Below, one piece after another: positions 24,339 to 31,355 of a stretch of 33,406 nucleotides of DNA. Numbering within the stretch: position 1 is the first letter of the stretch; every line of letters starts with the position of its first letter. The notes beneath the pieces are model-generated. The model searched no databases. It had not been told where the DNA came from and saw only the letters and a program-made list of their open reading frames with translations. The stretch comes from Marmoricola sp. (GTDB taxonomy: Bacteria > Actinomycetota > Actinomycetes > Propionibacteriales > Nocardioidaceae): positions 1-33,406 of the forward strand of contig JAOPXK010000040.1 in the NCBI GenBank assembly GCA_025965195.1, given 5' to 3'. A program made the translations under genes and the position numbers.

Positions 24339-24608
24339 GTGACCGCACTGAGAGTGTCGGGCAGGCCTGACCCCTGGGTGGGTTGCGTGGTTGGCATCGA
24401 CACCGGCGTAGCCACTGTCCTGACGGACCGTGGCGAGTTGAGGGCCAGCTATGGCGGGGCGATGTTGTGCGCCATTGCTCGTGACCGTTCGGTGCTGCCC
24501 AGCCGCGGCGACTGGGTCGTCCTGCGACAGTGGACCGATGACCGCGTGACGATCGAAGCCCGGCTCGAGTCCCGTCTCGCCGACGTCATCCAACTGCATC
24601 GTCGCTGA
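24339..24608 (+). CDS. Orphan OB-fold protein resembling the RsgA N-terminal domain
   Basis: An 89-residue protein whose core (GCVVGIDTGVATVLTDRGEL, then LPSRGDWVVLRQWTDDRVTI) looks like the N-terminal OB-fold of the ribosome-associated GTPase RsgA, including the LPxxGDWV strand. The GTPase domain that should follow is missing. The GTG at 24339 is chosen because GAGG (24328-24331) lies 7 bp upstream; the longer open frame from 24117 overlaps the BrkB gene. The sequence ends at Arg-Arg after an IQLHRR tail. It may be a remnant of rsgA or a small RNA-binding protein. Recognition is by motif only. Confidence 0.6.
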   Translation: MTALRVSGRPDPWVGCVVGIDTGVATVLTDRGELRASYGGAMLCAIARDRSVLPSRGDWVVLRQWTDDRVTIEARLESRLADVIQLHRR

Positions 24609-24660
24609 GAGGTCGCTGAGACAACCGGGGCGATCCACGAGCGCCGACCCCGTGCGTGAC

Positions 24661-25023
24661 ATGCTTTGCGGCGTGGGAAATGTGACGCTGCCGACGCCCG
24701 TCTTCGTCGCTGGAGGGGCGCTCTGTGTACTCGCGGGCTACCTGATCGGCTCAGTCGTCGCCCCTGACACTCCCGAGCGGACCACTGCCGTCGTGTTCAG
24801 CTACGACTCGGAGACCGCGGAGCTCTGCCTGACGGGAGACGCCATCAAGGACCAGGAGGGTGCCGCCTCCAACGGCAAGCTGTGTGGCGACTGGCGCCGT
24901 ACGCCGGGGGCGTTGACTCCGACGAAGGGCGACAAGTTCAGGTTCGTCTCGGTCAGCACCAGCGGCACCTCACACGGCAAGGCCGAACACCAGGTCCTGA
25001 TCTACGGCGACATCGTCAAGTGA
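24661..25023 (+). CDS. Membrane-anchored small protein, unknown function
   Basis: About 120 residues with an N-terminal hydrophobic segment (FVAGGALCVLAGYLIGSVVA) and an outward-facing polar domain. Two Cys (AELCLTG and GKLCGDW) are placed to form a disulfide. No family is recognised. The ATG at 24661 is used; GTGs at 24652 and 24682 are alternatives and the ribosome site is weak. It lies between the OB-fold ORF and a potassium channel gene on the same strand, with 36 bp to the latter. Confidence 0.65.
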   Translation: MLCGVGNVTLPTPVFVAGGALCVLAGYLIGSVVAPDTPERTTAVVFSYDSETAELCLTGDAIKDQEGAASNGKLCGDWRRTPGALTPTKGDKFRFVSVSTSGTSHGKAEHQVLIYGDIVK

Positions 25024-25059
25024 TCGCCCTCTCGCCGGCCGTGAGCATCGGCACGACTC

Positions 25060-26157
25060 GTGGGTGACACGGTCGACGCGAAGTCGGTCCCCGGCCACGT
25101 CCAGCTGCCCGTGATCGCCCGCTCCCCATGGTGGGAGCTCTCGCGCCGCCTGCTGCTCGTGCTCGGCATCCTCGTGGTCACGATCGTGATCGTGTTCGTC
25201 GACCGCCACGGCTACCGCGACAACACCGACCCGGACGGGAAGGTCGGGTTCATCGACTCGATCTACTACACAACCGTGACGCTGAGCACCACCGGCTACG
25301 GCGACATCGCGCCGTACGCCGCACACTCACGGCTGATCAACGCCTTCGTCATCACGCCGTTGCGCATCGCCTTCCTGGTGCTGCTGATCGGCACCACGCT
25401 CGAAGTGCTCGCCTCGCAGGGGCGCGAGAGGATCCGGGTCACCCGGTGGAGGAACAAGATGGACAAGCACGTCGTCGTGATCGGCTACGGCACCAAGGGA
25501 CGTAGCGCGGTCGGCACCCTGGTCAGCAACGGTGTGAGTCGGGACTCGATCGTCGTCGTGGATCCGAACGCGGGCGCGCTCAGCGATGCCCACACCGACG
25601 GCCTCGCCGTGGTGACCGGAGATGCCACCCGTCGTGAGGTGCTCCGTCGGGCCGGTGTCGAGAAGGCCAAGCAGGTCATCATCACCACCGCCCGCGACGA
25701 CACCAGCGTGCTGGCGACGCTGACGGTGCGCCAGCTCAACCCGACGGCGTACATCGTCGCCGCAGTGCGCGAGCAGGACAACGTCTCGCTGGTGCGGCAG
25801 AGTGGCGCGGACTCGGTGATCACCTCTTCCGACGCGGTTGGCCGGCTTCTCGGGCTGTCGTCGATGTCGCCGACGCTCGGCCAGGTGATGGAGGACCTGC
25901 TGACGTACGGCGACGGCCTCGAGGTCGCCGAGCGGGACCTGCTGGTCAACGAAGTCGGCAAGGCGCCGCAGTCGTTGCCCGACCAGGTGATCGCGGTCGT
26001 GCGCGATGAGAAGGTCTACCGGTACTTCGACCCCACCGTGACCCAGCTGGCTCGAGGCGATCGCCTTGTCGTCGTACGACCTGCGCGGGAGCTGCCCTGG
26101 GCACCTCGGCCCGGAACGCACGACGAAGCCCCTGCTGATGAGGATGACAACGCCTGA
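25060..26157 (+). CDS. Two-TM potassium channel with RCK/TrkA-N domain
   Basis: A 365-residue K+ channel subunit. TM1 is about residues 29-48 (SRRLLLVLGILVVTIVIVFV), the pore holds the selectivity filter TTGYGD (77-82), and TM2 is about 92-113. The RCK/TrkA-N Rossmann fold follows with VVVIGYGTKGRS (G142, G144, G147) and the acidic residue of IVVVDPN, which binds NAD or a nucleotide. A TrkA-C-like end (VTQLARGDRLVVVRP) and an acidic tail complete it. It resembles MthK/Kch-type channels gated by ligand. The GTG at 25060 is the likely start. Downstream is a perfect hairpin at 26231-26254. Confidence 0.92.
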   Translation: MGDTVDAKSVPGHVQLPVIARSPWWELSRRLLLVLGILVVTIVIVFVDRHGYRDNTDPDGKVGFIDSIYYTTVTLSTTGYGDIAPYAAHSRLINAFVITPLRIAFLVLLIGTTLEVLASQGRERIRVTRWRNKMDKHVVVIGYGTKGRSAVGTLVSNGVSRDSIVVVDPNAGALSDAHTDGLAVVTGDATRREVLRRAGVEKAKQVIITTARDDTSVLATLTVRQLNPTAYIVAAVREQDNVSLVRQSGADSVITSSDAVGRLLGLSSMSPTLGQVMEDLLTYGDGLEVAERDLLVNEVGKAPQSLPDQVIAVVRDEKVYRYFDPTVTQLARGDRLVVVRPARELPWAPRPGTHDEAPADEDDNA

Positions 26158-26180
26158 CCCTCAGCTGACGGAGGTCAGTA

Positions 26181-26390
26181 CTACGGGAGCGAGTTGATCG
26201 ACCGGACCTCGCGAGCCAGGAAGGTCTCTCGGACGGGGCCCGAAGGCCCCGTCCGTTCGACCTCCGCGTGCCAGTGGCCACCCAGCTGTTGCCACTTGAT
26301 CAGGTCGGCTTCGATCCACTCGTTGTCCGTACGGACTCTCACTCGTGGTCGGTCTGTGTCGCGATAGGCCACGTGGACATCTGGCGGCAC
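26181..26390 (-). CDS. Small hypothetical protein (69 residues)
   Basis: A small basic protein: VRVRTDNEWIEADLIKWQQL and HWHAEVERTGPSGPV suggest a compact beta-barrel similar to SH3- or Tudor-like folds common in uncharacterised actinobacterial proteins. The GTG at 26390 is chosen because GGAGGG (complement of 26397-26402) sits 5 bp upstream; the open frame extends to a GTG at 26447 without such a site. It converges with the potassium channel. No family function is known to me. Confidence 0.6.
   Translation of the reverse strand: MPPDVHVAYRDTDRPRVRVRTDNEWIEADLIKWQQLGGHWHAEVERTGPSGPVRETFLAREVRSINSLP
26231..26254. terminator. Perfect 10-bp hairpin inside the 69-residue ORF
   Basis: GGACGGGGCC (26231-26240) pairs exactly with GGCCCCGTCC (26245-26254) around a CGAA tetraloop. 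It lies 73 bp after the stop of the potassium channel and within the coding sequence of the opposite-strand ORF. It would be very stable in RNA. There is no U-tract, so it is a candidate for a G/C terminator for the channel transcript, not a proven one. Confidence 0.45.
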
Positions 26391-26656
26391 TACAGCCCTC
26401 CCGCTGTAACCACCGTGGTCCACTGCGTCCTCAACCTGATCTTGCACCGGATCTCCCTCTCTTCATCCCTCTGCGTCAATGGTCGTGCAGCGGGCGCCCT
26501 GGCGTAATCGGGCAATCCGTCACCGTTGCGTAGTTCCTTCGGGGGAGCGCACCGACGCTGATCGGTCAGATCCTGCTGAACTTGCCCCGCGCGCCACGAA
26601 GTGGGTGTATGGCGCGGGCGACCTCGGAGATACTTGGGGCCGAAACGGAGGTCCCT

Positions 26657-26950
26657 ATGAGCGTCGAGATCGACGTAGTGGTCGACGAAAGCCTGAACGA
26701 CCTGCTCGAGCCCCACCAGATCGGTCAGCTCTGCGTTCGCACGATCCCCGAGGGCCTGTGGACCTCCGCAACGATCCGCCCGGGTCTCTCCGACACCCAG
26801 GCCCAGACGTTCGTCCAGTGGGCCGCTGCTGAGATGGAGCAGTACCTGAAGTCCGGCGATCCCGCGGCCTGCGGCTGGTCTCCGCTGTCCGAGGCCCTCA
26901 ACGGGCCGGGCATGTGGTTCCTGAACTGCGGCGAGGCCGAGCCCACCTGA
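26657..26950 (+). CDS. Hypothetical protein (97 residues)
   Basis: Starts at an ATG with GGAGG 5 bp upstream, a convincing start. The protein opens MSVEIDVVVDESLNDLLEPH, continues QIGQLCVRTIPEGLW and ends with AACGWSPLSEALNGPGMWFL. It is acidic with two Cys and no membrane segment. No family is recognised. The 266-bp divergent region upstream has no clear promoter that I can defend. Downstream begins one copy of the duplicated 38-bp segment. Confidence 0.7.
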   Translation: MSVEIDVVVDESLNDLLEPHQIGQLCVRTIPEGLWTSATIRPGLSDTQAQTFVQWAAAEMEQYLKSGDPAACGWSPLSEALNGPGMWFLNCGEAEPT

Positions 26951-26986
26951 GCAGGGTGGGCAGGCACCAAATCAGGGCGATGACTA
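26949..26986. repeat. Diverged 38-bp direct repeat, copy 1
   Basis: This segment begins TGAGCAGGGTGGGC and ends CAGGGCGATGACTAC. It matches copy 2 at 27945-27981, which begins TGAGTAGGGCGGGC and ends CAGGCGATGACTGC, with the shared core CACCAA-TCAGG-CGATGACT, about six mismatches and one indel. The copies are about 1 kb apart and both sit just after a plus-strand stop codon. Confidence 0.6.
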
Positions 26987-27048
26987 CACGCTGATGACCG
27001 CGTCGGCCGGGCCCGCCTGGCGACGGGCTCGGTCGGAAGTGGCGGTCG

Positions 27049-27651
27049 TCAGGCCATCTCAGGGACGTGCAGGTGCGCGTAGGCGAGTTCGAACTCGTGT
27101 ACGTCGGCGATCTTCCCGCCGGCTTCACTGGCGGTCCGGCTGCGCATCTCGTCGGCCGACGAACGGCTCGCCTCCATCGCAGCGCGGGTCTCCCAGACCG
27201 TGGTGGCGCAGCCCACGCCGCCCGCCCGGTTCACCAGCAGGCTGGCGCTGCAGAACCCAGGAGTCTGCTCGAGATCGGGAACGATCCCGGCGCGAAACGT
27301 CTCCGTCATTGCGTCGAGGTCGCCCTCCAACCAGCTCACTCGGCAGCACTCGCCGTGATTGGTGCGGTGCATGACCGCGATCTCCCAGTCGTCCACTTGC
27401 ATGGAGCCGCCGAGGATTTCCCGCCCGCGATCGCGGATGGGGCGAAGTTGCTCATCGCTGGCGCTCATGGCTTCCTCGTTCTCCCATGAACTGGTGGCGA
27501 TGCACAGCCCGGTCTCGCGATCGACCAGCATCGAGACGCCGCGACAGCCCTCGATCGTGTCGAGCAAGGGACCGGCCTCGTCCTTGACGAACGCAATGCC
27601 GTCGTCGATGTTGCTGGGCCTCCCGTTGAACGTGGTGGAACGTGCGTGCAT
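27049..27651 (-). CDS. Two-domain ABM-like (dimeric alpha-beta barrel) protein
   Basis: A 200-residue protein with two copies of an antibiotic-biosynthesis-monooxygenase-like ferredoxin fold. Copy 1 has the pattern GCRGVSMLVDRETGLCIATS then SWENEEAMSAS; copy 2 has GFCSASLLVNRAGGVGCATT then VWETRAAMEAS. Family members act as monooxygenases, heme oxygenases or pure binding folds; no catalytic residue can be named here. The ATG at 27651 has GAGGAG 7 bp upstream. It is divergent from the metalloprotease-like gene, with a 382-bp spacer between them. A covalent two-domain unit would mimic the usual homodimer. Confidence 0.75.
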   Translation of the reverse strand: MHARSTTFNGRPSNIDDGIAFVKDEAGPLLDTIEGCRGVSMLVDRETGLCIATSSWENEEAMSASDEQLRPIRDRGREILGGSMQVDDWEIAVMHRTNHGECCRVSWLEGDLDAMTETFRAGIVPDLEQTPGFCSASLLVNRAGGVGCATTVWETRAAMEASRSSADEMRSRTASEAGGKIADVHEFELAYAHLHVPEMA

Positions 27652-27773
27652 GGCCCACTCCTCTCTAGGTGTGGCAGCACCCGATCCGGCACCGCCGGTT
27701 GATCCCTGCTTACTCCCCTGAGCGCGAGGATGCTAGAGCTCGCGCTGCGCGAACCGGGAGGTTCTTACCCGTT

Positions 27774-27947
27774 GTGCCAAGGCGGTCAACGATCAGGGTG
27801 AACGCGGAGCCGGAAGGCATCCACAAGACCATCACGACCAAGGTCAACCCCGAGCTGCCGAACGGCCAGCAGCTCACTGCCCTGAACAGCTCCTCGCACT
27901 CCGCCGCTCCCCAACTGGATGGCGCACGCGGGCGAGGGCGAGCATGA
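27774..27947 (+). CDS. Possible small ORF (57 residues), doubtful
   Basis: The frame from a GTG at 27774 to 27947 has coding-like GC-rich third positions over IHKTITTKVNPELPNGQQLT, and GGGAGG lies 12 bp upstream. The protein has a basic end (GARGRGRA) and no recognised family. It lies inside the 382-bp spacer before the metalloprotease-like gene. It may equally be a chance frame or leader. Confidence 0.25.
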   Translation: MPRRSTIRVNAEPEGIHKTITTKVNPELPNGQQLTALNSSSHSAAPQLDGARGRGRA

Positions 27948-27981
27948 GTAGGGCGGGCCGACACCAATTCAGGCGATGACT
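27945..27981. repeat. Diverged 38-bp direct repeat, copy 2
   Basis: Second copy of the segment at 26949-26986. The shared core includes CACCAA, TCAGG and CGATGACT. It ends about 50 bp before the start of the metalloprotease-like gene, so it could be part of its control region. Confidence 0.6.
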
Positions 27982-28033
27982 GCGGAGGCTGCCACGACTA
28001 GCGTCGCGGATGAGTCCTCGAGGTGATTTCGCC

Positions 28034-30838
28034 ATGGGTTTCACGATCTCCGACCGACCTGGCGCCCGTTGGCCGAACCGACAGGTGCCGTTCGAGATCA
28101 ACAACAGCGTGTTCCCGCCCGGTAGTGCGGCGCAGGCGGCCATCAACCAGGCCGTCAACGCCTGGAACGCGACGGCGGTGGTGACCATCGTCCCGCGCCG
28201 GCCCGGGGACGACGCCTTCATCCTGTTCGGACCCAACGTCGGCGCCTGCAACTCCGGCGTCGGGTTCAACGGCGGGACCCGGACGATCTCGTGCGCGCTC
28301 GTCACGGACCCCGTGGCTGCCGCGGCCACGGCGACCGAGGTCGCCCTCATCCCGCAGACCGACGACGTTCTCACCGCTGCGCTCCTGGACACCACCGGAA
28401 CGTTCATGGTCGCGTGGATGGACGAGGAAGGCTTCTGGCGGCTCCCCACAGCGGTGCCCGGTGTCAGCGGCGTGGCCAACGGGCGGGTCACGATGGCGAA
28501 GCAGACCGACGACGTCCTGGTCGCGACGTTCGTGACCGCCGACGGCGTCTTCGCCGTCGCGCGGGTCGTCCAGACCGGGGCGTGGGAGCCGCCGGTGCGG
28601 GTCGGTGCCCGGGTGGATCCACCCGGCGCCTGGGTCACGCTGGCGAAGCAGACCGACGACATCCTGGTCGGGGCATTCATCGACGGAGGGGGATTCCTCT
28701 CCATCGCGTTCGCGGAGGGGGACGGACCCTTCAACGCCCCCTTCCGGGTGGGCGACCCCATCGGCCGGCCCGGTACGCCGGTAGCGCTGGCCAAGCAGAC
28801 CGACGACATCCTGGTCGCCCTTTTCCTGAACTCCGACGGGATACTCTCCGTGGCTCACGTGGTCGGCACTGGCGACTGGAACCCGCCCGTGCCGATGGGC
28901 GGGGTGACCGGACCGCCCGGTGCCCCGGTCACCTTGGCCAAGCAGACCGACGACATCCTGGTCGCCCTGTTCGTCGACGCAGTTGGCGTGCTCTCGGTCG
29001 CCCACGTGGTCGGGACCGACCCGTGGACCCCGCCGGTGAACATCGGTGGCGAGCATGGGCCAGCGGGAGCGAACGTCTCGTTGATCAAGCAGACCGACGA
29101 CATCCTCACCGCGACCTTCCTCGACACCGCAGGCGCCATGTGCGTGGCGCACGTCGTGGAGACCGAGCCCTGGAACAAGCCGGTGAAGATCGGTGGTCAG
29201 CAGGGCACCCCCGGCGCCCCGATCTCGTTGGCGAAGCAGACCGACGACGTGCTCACCGCGACCTTCGTCGACAGCACCGGCATCCTCTCGGTCGCGCACG
29301 TCGATGGGACCCGTCCCTGGAACGCGCCCGTGCAGCTGGGCGGCCGACCGTTTCCCGCGGGCGCCCGCGTGCACCTGGCCAAACTGCACGATGTCCTGGT
29401 GGCAGCGGGTGTCGACAACACCGGACGATTCGTGGCCGGGTCGGTCAAGGGAACCGGTGCCTGGGCGCCACCCGGACCGATCCGGTCCGGGACGTTCAGC
29501 GCGCGGAGCATCGTGCACGAGATCGGGCACGCGCTGGGGCTCTTCCACGAACACCAGCGACCCGATCGGGAGAGCTTCGTGAGGTTCAACGGCGGCGCCG
29601 TCGCGTTCAATGCCAAGGACTTCCAGATCATCACCGACGGCATCCCACTCAATCCCTACGACTGCACGTCGATCATGCACTATGGACCGACGGCCTTTGC
29701 GCGGCCAGGGGCGGGCAACACGCTCACCCCGCTCGGGCCGGCCTGTGCCGGGATTGGCACCGCCAACACCCCCAGCCCGGGCGACGTGGCCGCGGTCGAC
29801 TCCCTCTACCGCGGGCAGGTCGCCCTCCCCGGCACCCCCGTCGCCTTGAACCAGCAGTTCGGCACCACCGACTGCCTCTACGTGGACCTCAACGGGATCC
29901 TCAGCGTCGCCTGGGTCGTCGAAGCCGGCGTCTGGAATCCCGGCATCGTGATCGGCGGACCCCCTGCACCGGCGCGGGCCCACGTGGCGGAGTCCCGGCA
30001 GTCGGCGATGACCGTCACCGGCGCCTACACCGACACCAACGGAGTGCTCCAGATCGCGCACAAGGTCAACAACGGGCCGTGGAAGCTGCCGTTCCCGGTA
30101 GGTGGGCCGGGCGGTCAGCCCGGTGGGGGAGTCTGTCTGGAGAAGCAGAACGATGACGTCTTCACCGCTACCTTCGTGGACCGCGACGGATTCTTCTCGG
30201 TCGCGCACGTCGTGGACGACGGGCAGTGGAACGCACCCTTCCGGGTGGGCGACCCCGGCGGCCAGCCCGGTGCCGTCGTCGCTGCCTGCCGGCAGACCGA
30301 CGAGGTCTTCACAGCGGTGTCCACCGACCGTGAGGGGTTCTTCTCGGTCGCGCACGTGGTCGGCAACGGAGAGTGGAAACCGCCATTCCGGGTCGGCGTA
30401 CCTGGTGGCTTCCCCGGTGGCGGGATCGCGATGACCAAGCAGAACGACATCACCATGACCGCGGCCTTCATCGACCGTGACGGCTTCTTCTGCGTGGCTC
30501 ACGTCGACGGCACCGACCTCTGGAATCCACCAGTGCGTGTAGGCGAGCACGTCGGTGCGCCGGGAGGGCACGTCGCGCTCGCCAAGCAAACCGACAACAT
30601 CCTCACTGCCGCGTTCCTCGATGGCGACGGCTTCATGCGGGTGGCACACGTGGTGAACAACGAGCCGTGGAACCCGCCGGTGCGGATCGGCGGGCAACCC
30701 GCCACGCCCGGTGGCGGCATCTCGCTGGTGAAGCAGACCGACCGCCTGCTGACGGCCGCGTTCTTCGATCCTCAGGGGATGCTGTTCGTCGCTCACGTGA
30801 CCGACACCGACCCGTGGGTCGCGCCGCACCCGATTTGA
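28034..30838 (+). CDS. Astacin-like zinc metalloprotease with a propeller inserted in its catalytic domain and a second propeller at the C-terminus
   Basis: A 934-residue protein. Residues 12-92 look like the N-terminal half of an astacin/matrixin peptidase: RWPNRQVPFEIN, an amphipathic helix with NQAVNAWN, and GGTRTISC. About 390 residues of eight repeats then follow. The zinc helix HEIGHALGLFHEHQRPDR comes next (His495, Glu496, His499, His505), then the Met-turn SIMHY (Met548, Tyr550), then seven more repeats from about 603 to the end. Each repeat is about 49 residues, with consensus near KQTDDxLxATFxD-GxLSVAHVV-W-PPxxIGG, suggesting propeller blades like those of some lectins. No signal peptide or membrane segment is seen, although the family is usually secreted. 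The ATG at 28034 has AGGTGA 7 bp upstream; an ATG at 28010 adds eight residues. Peptidase activity and glycan binding are inferences. A hairpin at 30901-30932 follows. Confidence 0.85.
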   Translation: MGFTISDRPGARWPNRQVPFEINNSVFPPGSAAQAAINQAVNAWNATAVVTIVPRRPGDDAFILFGPNVGACNSGVGFNGGTRTISCALVTDPVAAAATATEVALIPQTDDVLTAALLDTTGTFMVAWMDEEGFWRLPTAVPGVSGVANGRVTMAKQTDDVLVATFVTADGVFAVARVVQTGAWEPPVRVGARVDPPGAWVTLAKQTDDILVGAFIDGGGFLSIAFAEGDGPFNAPFRVGDPIGRPGTPVALAKQTDDILVALFLNSDGILSVAHVVGTGDWNPPVPMGGVTGPPGAPVTLAKQTDDILVALFVDAVGVLSVAHVVGTDPWTPPVNIGGEHGPAGANVSLIKQTDDILTATFLDTAGAMCVAHVVETEPWNKPVKIGGQQGTPGAPISLAKQTDDVLTATFVDSTGILSVAHVDGTRPWNAPVQLGGRPFPAGARVHLAKLHDVLVAAGVDNTGRFVAGSVKGTGAWAPPGPIRSGTFSARSIVHEIGHALGLFHEHQRPDRESFVRFNGGAVAFNAKDFQIITDGIPLNPYDCTSIMHYGPTAFARPGAGNTLTPLGPACAGIGTANTPSPGDVAAVDSLYRGQVALPGTPVALNQQFGTTDCLYVDLNGILSVAWVVEAGVWNPGIVIGGPPAPARAHVAESRQSAMTVTGAYTDTNGVLQIAHKVNNGPWKLPFPVGGPGGQPGGGVCLEKQNDDVFTATFVDRDGFFSVAHVVDDGQWNAPFRVGDPGGQPGAVVAACRQTDEVFTAVSTDREGFFSVAHVVGNGEWKPPFRVGVPGGFPGGGIAMTKQNDITMTAAFIDRDGFFCVAHVDGTDLWNPPVRVGEHVGAPGGHVALAKQTDNILTAAFLDGDGFMRVAHVVNNEPWNPPVRIGGQPATPGGGISLVKQTDRLLTAAFFDPQGMLFVAHVTDTDPWVAPHPI
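28340..29485 (+). repeat. First block of 147-bp coding repeats (about eight)
   Basis: The sequence AAGCAGACCGACGA recurs at 28499, 28646, 28793, 28940, 29087 and 29234, each exactly 147 bp (49 codons) after the last. A more diverged unit lies at each end of the block, giving about eight units. They encode the repeats lying between the two halves of the peptidase. The constant length suggests duplication of a whole blade under selection. Confidence 0.85.
29840..30838 (+). repeat. Second block of 147-bp coding repeats (about seven)
   Basis: The equivalent anchor codons (AAG or CGG, then CAG) fall at 30143, 30290, 30437, 30584 and 30731, again exactly 147 bp apart, with two more diverged units before them. 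The second block is rich in RDGFFSVAHVV-type units, distinct from the ILSVAHVVGT units of block 1, so the two blocks have diversified separately. Confidence 0.85.
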
Positions 30839-30900
30839 CCGCGGCGTACGGGTGAGACCGACCGCAGACAAGAGATTTCGATGTCGCACGTACATGGCAC

Positions 30901-30932
30901 GAGGCCGGTCTCAGTTTCCTGAAACCGGCCTC
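30901..30932. terminator. Hairpin between the metalloprotease-like gene and the tRNA cluster
   Basis: GAGGCCGGT (30901-30909) pairs perfectly with ACCGGCCTC (30924-30932), with an inner CAG/CTG pairing in the loop. It lies between two convergent units, 62 bp after the metalloprotease-like stop and 15 bp beyond the end of tRNA-Val, so it can serve both. No U-tract is present. Confidence 0.6.
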
Positions 30933-30947
30933 TGACCTGTACTTATC

Positions 30948-31022
30948 TGGTGGGCGATACTGGGTTTGAACCAGTGACCTCTTCCGTGTCAGGGAAGCGC
31001 GCTACCACTGCGCCAATCGCCC
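30948..31022 (-). tRNA. tRNA-Val(GAC)
   Basis: Full cloverleaf. Acceptor GGGCGAT pairs with ATCGCCC. The anticodon stem CTTCC/GGAAG encloses the loop CTGACAC with anticodon GAC. The T-arm contains GGTTCAAACCC-type bases. The 3' CCA is encoded (30948-30950). It is last in the cluster Gly-Cys-Val on this strand. Confidence 0.96.
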
Positions 31023-31064
31023 GTGCTGCACAAGATCCCATAGTGCAGGGATCCCGAGCAATCG

Positions 31065-31135
31065 AGGTGGAGACGGGATTTGAACCCGTGTAGACGGATT
31101 TGCAGTCCGTTGCCTCGCCTCTCGGCCACTCCACC
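31065..31135 (-). tRNA. tRNA-Cys(GCA)
   Basis: Full cloverleaf. Acceptor GGTGGAG pairs with CTCCACC. The anticodon stem ACGGA/TCCGT encloses the loop CTGCAAA with anticodon GCA. The CCA is not encoded. It lies between tRNA-Gly and tRNA-Val, the usual actinobacterial order Gly-Cys-Val. Confidence 0.96.
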
Positions 31136-31157
31136 GTGGAGGCTAAAACATTCTCCG

Positions 31158-31230
31158 AGCGGACAACGAGACTCGAACTCGCGACCTCAACCTTGGCAAG
31201 GTTGCGCTCTACCAACTGAGCTATGTCCGC
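31158..31230 (-). tRNA. tRNA-Gly(GCC)
   Basis: Full cloverleaf. Acceptor GCGGACA pairs with TGTCCGC. The anticodon stem CAACC/GGTTG encloses the loop TTGCCAA with anticodon GCC. The D-arm AGCTCAGTTGGTAGAGC is standard. No CCA is encoded. It is first in the cluster and has a clear promoter upstream. Confidence 0.97.
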
Positions 31231-31262
31231 ATGCACCGGCGTTAACCGGCGGTGCGAAGAGA

Positions 31263-31291
31263 ACCATATCGGATGCCTACCTATCCTCCAA
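31263..31291 (-). promoter_or_regulatory. Promoter of the tRNA Gly-Cys-Val cluster
   Basis: Reading the minus strand, TTGGAG (complement of 31286-31291) is followed after exactly 17 bp by TATGGT (complement of 31263-31268). Predicted transcription start is near 31256, about 26 nt before tRNA-Gly. This fits a primary-sigma promoter. A GCACC/GGTGC hairpin (31233-31255) lies in the tRNA leader. Confidence 0.55.
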
Positions 31292-31343
31292 TTTGGGGCC
31301 GAATCGGCGCGTCGCACACTCCGAAACCTGTTGCTGTACGTAC

Positions 31344-31349
31344 TAATCT
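31344..31349 (+). promoter_or_regulatory. Possible -10 element giving a leaderless pabC transcript
   Basis: TAATCT ends 6 bp before the ATG of pabC, so a start at the usual distance would fall on the ATG itself. There is no ribosome site before the ATG. No good -35 is seen. Leaderless mRNAs are common in actinobacteria, but this is inferred from spacing only. Confidence 0.35.
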
Positions 31350-31355
31350 CAGTGC

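Larger units (their letters stand above)
27652..28033. other. Intergenic region upstream of the metalloprotease-like gene
   Basis: Apart from the doubtful 57-residue frame, the spacer holds the ribosome site of the minus-strand ABM gene (near 27660), repeat copy 2 (27945-27981), and the ribosome site AGGTGA (28021-28026) of the following gene. I see no convincing sigma-70 promoter or RNA gene. Confidence 0.5.

Noticed and set aside
28340-30838. CRISPR array or tandem DNA repeat of 147 bp
   Set aside because: The repeats are translated in frame as 49-residue units and have no spacers.
27998-30895. Very long minus-strand open frame (about 965 codons) opposite the repeat protein
   Set aside because: It is antisense to a gene with recognisable catalytic motifs and has no family resemblance; long antisense frames are expected in GC-rich repeats.
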